From Clostridiales bacterium Firm_14 (GTDB taxonomy: Bacteria > Bacillota > Clostridia > Saccharofermentanales > Saccharofermentanaceae), in contig LVAT01000018.1 of the NCBI GenBank assembly GCA_001604135.1, positions 1 through 64,000 on the forward strand: a stretch of DNA of 64,000 nt. The letters run 5' to 3'. The position numbers were made by a program, and so were the translations under genes. This document shows, one piece after another, positions 1 to 7,217 of this stretch (positions are counted from its first letter, which is position 1; each line of letters starts with the position of its first letter). The notes beneath the pieces are model-generated. The model saw only the letters and a program-made list of their open reading frames with translations, did not search any database and was not told the DNA's origin.

Positions 1-155
1 ATAGTTGAATAGTTAACTAAACTTGATGAGTCGTATAATTCCGCTGCTTTGACTGAATGATTGCCTGAAAAAAGATCAGGACAAAAGGTTAATGAACCTA
101 CCACAAACGCGCCAGCCATAAACGCCGACGCTACACGCTTTAAAGAACTGAACAT
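1..155 (-). CDS. Secreted protein, N-terminal fragment (cut by window edge)
   Basis: An open frame of 51 codons runs from an ATG at 155 off the left edge. It is preceded by a GGGGA ribosome binding site. The peptide begins MFSSLKRVASAFMAGAFVVG and continues with a hydrophobic core. An Ala-rich exit near residues 36-39 (VKAA) gives a typical signal peptidase I site, so the product is probably exported. The mature part begins ELYDSSSLVNYST and then leaves the window, so no function can be given. A dyad-symmetric promoter region lies upstream (211-242). Confidence 0.6.
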   Translation of the reverse strand, partial: MFSSLKRVASAFMAGAFVVGSLTFCPDLFSGNHSVKAAELYDSSSLVNYST

Positions 156-210
156 TTGAATTCCCCATTACTTATTCAATTACGCGCATTTTAAGTATTT
201 TCTTTATGGA

Positions 211-242
211 ATTAAAGACATTGGATTTGATTATATCAAATC
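211..242 (-). promoter_or_regulatory. Promoter with palindromic operator upstream of the secreted protein
   Basis: Read on the minus strand there is TTGATA (234-239), a 17-nt spacer and TTTAAT (211-216). A second -10-like TATAAT (230-235) overlaps it. A perfect 7-5-7 palindrome, GATTTGA-TTATA-TCAAATC (224-242), covers the -35 region, as expected of a repressor site. Which of the overlapping -10 elements is used cannot be decided. The rest of 156-388 is AT-rich with no visible gene. Confidence 0.4.
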
Positions 243-388
243 TTTGACAAACAAATCATTTTTCGTTCATTTTTCTTAATCAAACAAAAACTTGTAAAAA
301 TTTGTTTACTCAAAAAGCCTTGATTTATTGCGTTTCAGGGATTTGCAGGTTATCAGAGTTTCCGAACAAAAACCGCCCTGCCGGATAA

Positions 389-423
389 CAAAAAGGCTGT
401 CTCTTTGTAATCGAGACAGCCTT
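389..423 (-). terminator. Rho-independent terminator of the zinc-ribbon gene
   Basis: An 11-bp perfect stem (AAGGCTGTCTC, 393-403, with its complement at 413-423) is followed on the minus strand by a run of five T. It lies just past the stop codon of the gene ending at 451. Confidence 0.85.
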
Positions 424-450
424 GGATGTTTTGATTGATTATCCTGCGGA

Positions 451-1563
451 TCAGTTGCCGAATATGTTGAAAAGTATGATCAAAACGATGATTGCAATGA
501 TGATCGCAATGGCAACCTTGAGAGGTGATACAGGAGCCTCTCCCCTGACCTGACCTGTCTGACCGTTGACAACGATGTTGTAGAGCTTTTCCTTGAACTT
601 GAAGTTAGCGATCCAGATAGGTGCAAGAACATACTTATAAGTTACCTTGGAATAAGCAGTGTTGAATGTAACTTTGGATACGCTGTCAGCATGATGTCTC
701 TTCTTCTCCATGCTGCCGATCTCGCTCTGAAGCTTAGCCTTGATCTGGCCCTTGGCAATATCCCAGCCTTCGTCCAAGCCTACCGTGTAACGCTCAGCAA
801 GGAATCCTGCGATGAACTCAGGAGAGTACTTGCGGAGCTTGCTGAAATCGAATGTGGATGCAGCCTTGATGAAGCGGTTATTTGTCTTCTTGCTGGCATA
901 TACGGTCTCATCGTCGATGAATCTCTCATAGATGCCGCGATAGATCTTATATGTCGTGTAATGGTTGCCCTTTGAGTCTGTGTGATCGAAGCCGAGCTTA
1001 ACCTCATAAGGTGATGTCGTCTGTGAATCGTATGTCCAGTAAGGCAGATATACACCACTGAAGTTCTTTGCTTCGCAGCTCTTCTTTGCTTCGCCGGGTG
1101 CAAAGAGCTTGCCCTTCATCCAGCTCTTGAAAAGCTGTGCAGCCTTTTCCTTTGTGATCTCGAAAGGAACAACGCCGCCCGGAGCAACAACGTCTTCATC
1201 GTTGTCTACAGGCATTACCTGAGTGGAACCGCAGTAAGGGCAGCACTGCGCAGTATCTGCTTCATCCATGATGGTCTCTGCGCCGCAGTTCTTACAAACA
1301 AGTGATTTCTTTGCTTTACCCCAGTCAAGGCTCTCACGGTTCTTAGCAGAAGAGAAATCAAGCTCTTCAACATCCTGTCCATTATCCTCCGGCTTGGGAA
1401 GCTGTCTGGAATATCCGCAGAAAGGGCAACTCATGGCGAGTGTCTCAGGATCGTAAACAACAGTAGCTCCGCAGTTCGGACACTTCTTATCAGTTACGTC
1501 TTCGGTCAATCCCTCTGTTATAACTTCAACCTGCTCTTCGGCATTTCCTAAGTTCTCTGCCAT
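451..1563 (-). CDS. Double zinc-ribbon protein with C-terminal membrane anchor
   Basis: A 370-residue protein with two N-terminal four-cysteine zinc ribbons. The first uses C28/C31 with C46/C49 and the second C90/C93 with C108/C111. A mixed alpha/beta region of about 200 residues follows. A very hydrophobic Ile/Val-rich segment near residues 347-367 ends the chain, so it is probably tail-anchored with the ribbons in the cytoplasm. It resembles proteins annotated as 'TFIIB-type zinc ribbon-containing' in Clostridia, whose role is unknown. It has its own terminator and is separated from pnp by only 27 nt, so it may be read from the pnp transcript. Confidence 0.85.
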   Translation of the reverse strand: MAENLGNAEEQVEVITEGLTEDVTDKKCPNCGATVVYDPETLAMSCPFCGYSRQLPKPEDNGQDVEELDFSSAKNRESLDWGKAKKSLVCKNCGAETIMDEADTAQCCPYCGSTQVMPVDNDEDVVAPGGVVPFEITKEKAAQLFKSWMKGKLFAPGEAKKSCEAKNFSGVYLPYWTYDSQTTSPYEVKLGFDHTDSKGNHYTTYKIYRGIYERFIDDETVYASKKTNNRFIKAASTFDFSKLRKYSPEFIAGFLAERYTVGLDEGWDIAKGQIKAKLQSEIGSMEKKRHHADSVSKVTFNTAYSKVTYKYVLAPIWIANFKFKEKLYNIVVNGQTGQVRGEAPVSPLKVAIAIIIAIIVLIILFNIFGN

Positions 1564-1590
1564 AAGTGTTACCTCTATATTTTAGTTTTA

Positions 1591-3840
1591 TCAGAACTCT
1601 CTTCTTCTGCCCTTCGGATTCTCGGGAGCTTCTTCAGCTTCTTCGTTGAAGTTTCTTCTGGGCTTGTCGTTTCTGCCTGCGAAGCCGCCTCTTCTCTCAC
1701 GGTTAGGTCTGCCTTCTCTTCTTCTGGGCTCTTCTTCTACATAGCCCTCCGGCTTAGGTAAGCAGTCACGGATGGAGAGGTTAAGTCTGCCCTGTGAATC
1801 GATCTCGATGAGCTTAACGTGAACCTTGTCACCTTCCTTAAGAACATCTTCTACCTTCTCTACTCTGTTCCAAGCCATCTTGGAGATGTGTACGAGACCT
1901 TCCTTGCCGGGAAGGAATTCAACGAATGCGCCGAAATCCATAAGTCTTGTAACTGTACCGTCGTACTCTGTGCCAACCTCAGGATCTGAAACGATGCCGT
2001 TGATGATCATCTTAGCCTTCTCAGCCTTCTCGAGGTCAGGTGTGGAGATATAGACCATACCGTCGTCGTTGATGTTGATCTGAGCGCCTGTGTCAGCGAT
2101 GATCTTGTTGATGACCTTTCCGCCGGAACCGATGACTTCTCTGATCTTATCAACAGGTACCTGCATGGAGATGATCCTCGGAGCCCACTTGTTGAGCTCT
2201 GCACGGGGTGCAGGAATGCAAGGGAGAATGATGTCGTTAATGATCTGGAGTCTTCCCTTGTGTGTCATCTCGAAAGCAGCCTTGATGATGTCTAATGTAA
2301 GACCTTCAACCTTGATATCTACCTGGATGGATGTGATACCTTCAGTAGTACCTGCTACCTTGAAGTCCATATCGCCGAAGAAGTCCTCGATGCCCTGGAT
2401 ATCCATGAATACGAGGAAGTTGTCGTCGTTGTCAGGATCTGTGATAAGTCCTGAAGAGATACCTGCAACTGGTCTCTTGATCGGAACGCCTGCGTCCATG
2501 AGTGAAAGTGTGGAAGCGCAAACGGAACCCTGTGATGTGGAACCGTTACTCATTGTGATCTCAGATACTGTTCTGATGGAGTAAGGGAACTCTTCCTCAG
2601 AAGGAAGTACAGGGATGAGTGATCTCTCAGCGAGAGCGCCGTGACCGATCTCACGTCTTCCGGGTGATCTGGAAGGCTTAGCCTCACCTGTGGAGTAACC
2701 CGGGAAGTTGTAGTGGTGAATGTATCTCTTGTATGTCTGCTCATCTAATCCTTCGAGCTTCTGTGCTTCATCAAGAGGAGCAAGAGTACAGATATTCATA
2801 ACCTGTGTCTGACCTCTCTGGAAGAAAGATGAACCGTGAACTCTGGGAAGTACGCCGACTGCTGCAGACAAAGGTCTGATCTCATCAAGAGCTCTGCCGT
2901 CAACTCTGACATGCTCTCTGAAGAGGTAATCTCTTACGACCTTCTTTTCGAGCTTGTAGATAGCATCAGGAGCCCACTTGGAAAGGCCCTCTTCCTTCTC
3001 TTCGAGCATAGCTGCAACTTCTTCCTGGAGAACTGCAACGTTGCCGTCTCTTACTTCCTTATCCTTGGAGAGAACTGCTGCACGCATCTTCTCCCAGCCG
3101 TATTCCTTAACAGCTTCGAAAACATCTTCCGGAACGTCAGCTGACTCGTAAGTGAACTTCTCCTTACCGATCTCAGCAACGATGCTGTTGATGAACTCGC
3201 AGATCTTCTTGATCTCTTCGTGACCTTCAGCGATCGCATTAAGCATTACGTCATCAGGTACTTCGTTAGCGCCTGCCTCAACCATGCAGATCTTTGTAAG
3301 TGTACCTGCAAGAGTAACGTACATATCAGAGATCTCACGCTGCTCCAGTGTAGGGTTGATGATCGTCTTGCCGTCGATGAGTCCAAGAACAACGCCGCCG
3401 ACAGGTCCCTTCCACGGGATATCGGAGATAGCGATCGCGATTGATGTACCGAGCATAGCGGTGATCTCGGGAGAGCAATCAGGGTCAACGGACATAACGA
3501 GGTTGTTTACGCAAACATCGTTTCTTAAGTCCTTAGGGAACAAAGGTCTGATAGGACGGTCGATAACACGTGAAACGAGGATAGCCTTCTCGCCCGGTCT
3601 TCCCTCTCTCTTGAGGAAACCGCCCGGTATCTTACCTACTGCATACATCTTTTCCTCGTAGTCTACAGAAAGCGGGAAGAAATCAATTCCCTCACGAGGA
3701 GTAGCGCTAGCTGTAACAGTGGAAAGCACTGATGTCTCACCATACTTAATGAGAACGGAACCGTTAGCAAACTGCGCGATCTTACCGGTCTCGACTACCA
3801 ACGGTCTGCCGGCGATTTCAGTTCTGAAAATCTTTTCCAT
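1591..3840 (-). CDS. pnp: Polyribonucleotide nucleotidyltransferase (PNPase)
   Basis: Phosphorolytic 3'-to-5' exoribonuclease involved in mRNA turnover and, in many bacteria, degradosome-like complexes. The 749 residues fit the family. Two RNase PH-like cores are joined by the helical linker. A KH domain (about 565-620, GSGG loop in VIGSGGKVINK) and an S1 domain (about 628-695, LMDFGAFVEF) follow. A basic Arg/Gly/Glu-rich tail of about 45 residues ends the chain. The start is fixed by AAAGGAG upstream of the ATG at 3840. A structured leader of about 120 nt precedes it. pnp is usually next to rpsO; here nadE and an SGNH hydrolase lie between. Confidence 0.97.
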   Translation of the reverse strand: MEKIFRTEIAGRPLVVETGKIAQFANGSVLIKYGETSVLSTVTASATPREGIDFFPLSVDYEEKMYAVGKIPGGFLKREGRPGEKAILVSRVIDRPIRPLFPKDLRNDVCVNNLVMSVDPDCSPEITAMLGTSIAIAISDIPWKGPVGGVVLGLIDGKTIINPTLEQREISDMYVTLAGTLTKICMVEAGANEVPDDVMLNAIAEGHEEIKKICEFINSIVAEIGKEKFTYESADVPEDVFEAVKEYGWEKMRAAVLSKDKEVRDGNVAVLQEEVAAMLEEKEEGLSKWAPDAIYKLEKKVVRDYLFREHVRVDGRALDEIRPLSAAVGVLPRVHGSSFFQRGQTQVMNICTLAPLDEAQKLEGLDEQTYKRYIHHYNFPGYSTGEAKPSRSPGRREIGHGALAERSLIPVLPSEEEFPYSIRTVSEITMSNGSTSQGSVCASTLSLMDAGVPIKRPVAGISSGLITDPDNDDNFLVFMDIQGIEDFFGDMDFKVAGTTEGITSIQVDIKVEGLTLDIIKAAFEMTHKGRLQIINDIILPCIPAPRAELNKWAPRIISMQVPVDKIREVIGSGGKVINKIIADTGAQININDDGMVYISTPDLEKAEKAKMIINGIVSDPEVGTEYDGTVTRLMDFGAFVEFLPGKEGLVHISKMAWNRVEKVEDVLKEGDKVHVKLIEIDSQGRLNLSIRDCLPKPEGYVEEEPRRREGRPNRERRGGFAGRNDKPRRNFNEEAEEAPENPKGRRREF

Positions 3841-3940
3841 TTCGAACTCCTTTATAATATTGAATTTTTGTAAAGGAGGTAGTTCGTAGATTCACTGTCC
3901 GGGCAAAATAAAAGGTCCGATGTCCGGGCAGTCAATCTAC
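3841..3940 (-). promoter_or_regulatory. Structured pnp leader: long stem-loop plus RBS-sequestering hairpin
   Basis: Two nested structures lie in the untranslated leader. The first is a 17-bp stem with two mismatches, arms at 3886-3902 and 3924-3940. The second, nearer the gene, pairs CGAACT/CCTTTA (3843-3854, which covers the Shine-Dalgarno region) with TAAAGG/AGTTCG (3871-3886), leaving a 4-nt bulge. The second would hide the pnp ribosome binding site. In E. coli, pnp is autoregulated through an RNase III-cleaved leader hairpin; a similar role here is inferred from position only. Confidence 0.55.
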
Positions 3941-3967
3941 ACACTACACTCCTTCTCGAACCTTTTA

Positions 3968-3995
3968 ATTATATACTAAAAGCTAAATAAGACAA
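3968..3995 (-). promoter_or_regulatory. pnp promoter
   Basis: On the minus strand TTGTCT (3990-3995), a 16-nt spacer and a perfect TATAAT (3968-3973) lie just after the end of the SGNH hydrolase gene. This predicts a leader of about 120 nt ahead of pnp. Confidence 0.6.
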
Positions 3996-4007
3996 ATAAA
4001 ATAAAAG

Positions 4008-4640
4008 CTATATCTTCTGAATTGCCTCACAAACCGCCTCGGCAAGTCCCTTATGCCCGGCCGGGTCAAGGTGAAGTCCGTCTTCGACCGAAGGCTTAAT
4101 GTACTGCTTCGCATCCAGGAACGCGCATCCGTGCTTGTCAGCCACTCTCTTGTAGTACTCGGCAAGGCGCTTGGACTTATCGATCGAAACCTCATTAAAT
4201 GAACCCGCAAAAGGCCCCGTAAGGATATCCGTACTGATTTCCGGCGGAGATACGATAAGGATCTTCGGAACATAGCCCTGCTTAAGATCCATAACCTTCT
4301 CTGCCCTCTGTACGATCTCGTTAAGGCCTGCAGCGATCTCATCCGGTGAAGCATTGTAAACAGTCTTCATGTCATTGGTTCCGAGCATGATGACAAGGTA
4401 GTCAACGGGTCTGTGCGTGCAGAGTATTCCCTTGATGTAATCGACGCCGTTCTTCCAGTCGTCATTGGGGTCGTCGAAAACAGTGGTCCTTCCGTTTAAA
4501 CCCTCTTCGATGACCTTGAAGCCGTCACCTAACAGGTTCTGCAAAAGGCAAGGCCACCTTACTGATTCGGGAAGCCTCTCGCCGTTAACCGGATTATGTC
4601 CGTAAGTATTTGAATCTCCGAAGCAAACTACTGATTTCAT
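4008..4640 (-). CDS. SGNH/GDSL-family hydrolase (esterase-like)
   Basis: A 210-residue cytoplasmic hydrolase of the SGNH superfamily. Block I is FGDSNTYG near residue 6 (nucleophile Ser). Block II holds the Gly in EGLNGRT. Block III is GTND, and block V is DGLHLDPAGH with the catalytic Asp and His near the C-terminus. Members cleave ester bonds of acetylated sugars, aryl esters or lipids; the substrate cannot be read from sequence. The start at 4640 is chosen because AAAGGA sits just upstream; it lies 2 nt after the nadE stop, implying translational coupling. A longer in-frame start at 4676 would sit inside nadE. Confidence 0.88.
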   Translation of the reverse strand: MKSVVCFGDSNTYGHNPVNGERLPESVRWPCLLQNLLGDGFKVIEEGLNGRTTVFDDPNDDWKNGVDYIKGILCTHRPVDYLVIMLGTNDMKTVYNASPDEIAAGLNEIVQRAEKVMDLKQGYVPKILIVSPPEISTDILTGPFAGSFNEVSIDKSKRLAEYYKRVADKHGCAFLDAKQYIKPSVEDGLHLDPAGHKGLAEAVCEAIQKI

Positions 4641-4642
4641 GA

Positions 4643-6571
4643 TCATTCCTTTACTGTCTTTAAATCTTCTATCCATACGTTCTTGGAAGCGTCAGAAGGC
4701 ATTCTCCAGTCGCCTCTCGGGGACAGGGATACCGTGCCGACCTTAGGTCCGTCAGGTACGCAGGAACGCTTGAACTGCTGGGTGAAGAATCTTCTTAAGA
4801 ATGTCTCTTCCCACTTGTAGATCGTCTCCGCATCGTAGCTGCCCTCAAATGCGATGAGAGCCATTCTGTAAATCTTCGAAGGAGTAAATCCGAATCTGAT
4901 CATGTAATAGAGGAAGAAGTCGTGGAGCTCGTAAGGTCCTACTGTCTCTTCGGTCTTCTGGGAGATCCTGCCGTCCTCTGTAGGAGGAAGGAGCTCAGGA
5001 GATACGGGCGTATCAACGATGTCTGCCAGAGCCTTGGAGAGCGTCGGATTGTATTCTGCCGTGCGCTGTGCCTCATAGGATACGAGATATCTTACGAGTG
5101 TCTTAGGGATCGAGCAGTTAACGCCATACATGGACATGTGGTCGCCGTTATATGTAGCCCAGCCCAGAGCGAGCTCAGAAAGGTCGCCTGTACCAACTAC
5201 AAGGCCTCCCTCCTGGTTTGCTATATCCATAAGGATCTGAGTACGCTCTCTTGCCTGGGAGTTCTCATAAGTGATGTCATGGGCATCCATGTCGTGATTG
5301 ATATCCCTGAAGTGCTGGATGACCGCATTGGAGATTGAGATCTCTCTTAATGTGCAGCCGTACTGCTCAGCGATATTTACGGAGTTGTTCTTTGTTCTTG
5401 CCGTCGTACCGAACCCGGGCATCGTGATGCCGATTATGTTCTCTCTGCTGATCCCGAGCTTATCGAAAGCATGGATCGTAACGATAAGAGCGAGCGTGGA
5501 ATCAAGACCGCCGGAAAGACCGATGACAGCCTTCTTGCAGCCGATCGCATTAAGCCTTGTATAAAGGCCTGCTGCCTGCATGTTGAGGATGTCCTCGCAC
5601 CTTGCTTCAAGATCATCCCTGCTCTCAGGAACGAACGGAGTCTTGCTGATCTTCCTCTCAGGTGTAATGTCAGCAAACTCAGCATCAAATTCAACAATGT
5701 CGATCCCGTCATTGCCTGCGATATCGCTTACGAAAGTATTTGCTCTTCTTCTGTCAGCGTCCAGGCGCTCCAGATCGATATCAGCATAGATGATCGCGTC
5801 GTCATCGTTATCGTTTGCAAATCTCTTGCTCTCGTTTAATATCTTACCGTTTTCGGCTATGATGTTGTGGCCTGCGAAAACAAGGTCCTGCGTGGATTCG
5901 CCGAATCCTGCGTCACAGTAAACATAAGCTGCCATGAGCTTGGCGCTCTGCATCTTGACCAAGTCTCTTCGATACTTTGCCTTGCCGATGATCTCGTCCG
6001 AGCAGGACAGATTGAAGATAACCTGTGCGCCGTTCCTGACATAGTCTACGGAAGGGCTGTAAGGCACCCAGAGATCCTCACAGATCTCTACTGCAAAAGT
6101 AAGGTCGTCGCACTTGAAAACAGCATTGCCGAAGCAGATGTCATCTTCAGTCATGATGACACCGTCTTCGTAATAAGGCGTGAAATGCCTCATCTCATAG
6201 AATTCTGAATAGTTAGGAACATTCTGCTTGGGAACGATGCCGATGATGTCGCCCTTATGGATAACTGCTGCGACATTAAAGAGCTTGCCGCCCAGTTCAT
6301 AAGGAAGGCCGACGATGATGACTGAATTAAGGTCACCCGTCTGCTCAGCAAGATCAAAAAGACCGAGCTTAGCCTTGTCGAGGAGCACCTTCTGCTCAAA
6401 AAGATCCCCACAGGTATAACCCGTCAGACCGAGCTCAGGGAAAACTATGACTGCTGTATCCCTGGCTGCCGCTTTCCTGGCAAAACTTATCGTCTGCGCG
6501 ATATTGTGATCAACATCACCGACTTTGATCTTCGGGCTTGCCGCCGCTACTCTGATAAAACCGTCAAGCAT
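4643..6571 (-). CDS. nadE: Glutamine-dependent NAD+ synthetase
   Basis: Last step of NAD+ biosynthesis: deamido-NAD+ is amidated with glutamine nitrogen and ATP. The 642 residues contain an N-terminal nitrilase-like glutaminase domain (about 1-290). Its expected Glu-Lys-Cys triad is visible: Glu46 in FPELGLTGY, Lys in VPKQN, Cys in EICEDLW. A C-terminal ATP-pyrophosphatase synthetase domain carries the P-loop SGGLDSTLALI near residue 354. The ATG follows GGGAGG. It is the first gene of a two-gene unit with the SGNH hydrolase, and rpsO lies upstream behind a terminator. Confidence 0.97.
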   Translation of the reverse strand: MLDGFIRVAAASPKIKVGDVDHNIAQTISFARKAAARDTAVIVFPELGLTGYTCGDLFEQKVLLDKAKLGLFDLAEQTGDLNSVIIVGLPYELGGKLFNVAAVIHKGDIIGIVPKQNVPNYSEFYEMRHFTPYYEDGVIMTEDDICFGNAVFKCDDLTFAVEICEDLWVPYSPSVDYVRNGAQVIFNLSCSDEIIGKAKYRRDLVKMQSAKLMAAYVYCDAGFGESTQDLVFAGHNIIAENGKILNESKRFANDNDDDAIIYADIDLERLDADRRRANTFVSDIAGNDGIDIVEFDAEFADITPERKISKTPFVPESRDDLEARCEDILNMQAAGLYTRLNAIGCKKAVIGLSGGLDSTLALIVTIHAFDKLGISRENIIGITMPGFGTTARTKNNSVNIAEQYGCTLREISISNAVIQHFRDINHDMDAHDITYENSQARERTQILMDIANQEGGLVVGTGDLSELALGWATYNGDHMSMYGVNCSIPKTLVRYLVSYEAQRTAEYNPTLSKALADIVDTPVSPELLPPTEDGRISQKTEETVGPYELHDFFLYYMIRFGFTPSKIYRMALIAFEGSYDAETIYKWEETFLRRFFTQQFKRSCVPDGPKVGTVSLSPRGDWRMPSDASKNVWIEDLKTVKE

Positions 6572-6626
6572 GGTAAATACCTCCCGGAATGTCCTATCTG
6601 TAAATTATAGCACCTTTAATAAGCAA

Positions 6627-6657
6627 TAAAAAAGCGGTCCCCGTAAGGAACCGCTTT
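6627..6657 (-). terminator. rpsO terminator
   Basis: A GC-rich stem (AAGCGGTTCC pairing with GGGGACCGCTT on the minus strand, 4-nt loop) is followed by T6, directly downstream of rpsO. Confidence 0.85.
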
Positions 6658-6679
6658 CTGTTCATAATCCGTTGAAAGA

Positions 6680-6946
6680 TTACTTTCTGATGCCGAGCTT
6701 AGCGATAAGTGTTCTGTAACGCTCGATATCAATGCCTGCAAGATAGTCAAGGATGTTTCTTCTCTTACCAACCATCATAAGAAGACCTCTTCTGCTGTGG
6801 TGGTCGCCCTTGTGAGTCTTGAGGTGTTCTGTGAGGTGATTGATTCTGTAAGTAAGAAGTGCAACCTGAACCTCAGGAGAACCTGTATCGCCCTCAGAAA
6901 GAGCATATTCCTTGATGATAGCCTGCTTGTCGAAAGATGCTGACAT
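6680..6946 (-). CDS. rpsO: 30S ribosomal protein S15
   Basis: An 88-residue S15, the usual length. It binds 16S rRNA and helps nucleate the small-subunit platform. Recognisable S15 sequence includes [29 protein letters not shown] and NILDYL. The start at 6946 is set by a strong AAAGGAGG; an upstream in-frame ATG at 7009 lies inside the leader and is rejected. Confidence 0.97.
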   Translation of the reverse strand: MSASFDKQAIIKEYALSEGDTGSPEVQVALLTYRINHLTEHLKTHKGDHHSRRGLLMMVGKRRNILDYLAGIDIERYRTLIAKLGIRK

Positions 6947-7030
6947 AAATCTTTCCTCCTTTAGAATAAATACGCCAAAATCGAAGGTAAGGGTCGGAGT
7001 CTTCCGCAAAACTGCGATTAAGGCAACTTG
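6947..7030 (-). promoter_or_regulatory. rpsO 5' leader (possible S15 autoregulatory element)
   Basis: The roughly 80-nt leader contains a small CGCA/TGCG hairpin and other short complementary stretches before the ribosome binding site. S15 represses its own mRNA through leader structures in several bacteria, but the structures differ between lineages. The regulation here is inferred only. Confidence 0.3.
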
Positions 7031-7033
7031 GTG

Positions 7034-7062
7034 ATAATACCATCAGGTTTGGGTTTTGTAAA
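7034..7062 (-). promoter_or_regulatory. rpsO promoter
   Basis: TTTACA (7057-7062), a 17-nt spacer and TATTAT (7034-7039) on the minus strand, about 90 nt upstream of the rpsO start. Confidence 0.6.
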
Positions 7063-7161
7063 GCGAAAATGCACAAAACCGCTTACAAACAGTGGAATTT
7101 CTCACATATAAAACCGTATGGAGTATATTCCATGCGAAATTATGGTTATCCAAGATCATAT

Positions 7162-7193
7162 AAAAGCGGCTGCCCTTTTTCAAGACAGCCGCC
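7162..7193 (-). terminator. hppA terminator
   Basis: A 7-bp perfect GC-rich stem, GCGGCTG/CAGCCGC (7166-7172 and 7186-7192), is followed by TTTTA on the minus strand, 25 nt past the hppA stop. Confidence 0.8.
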
Positions 7194-7217
7194 AGTTAAG
7201 CAATTATATCTGCACTA

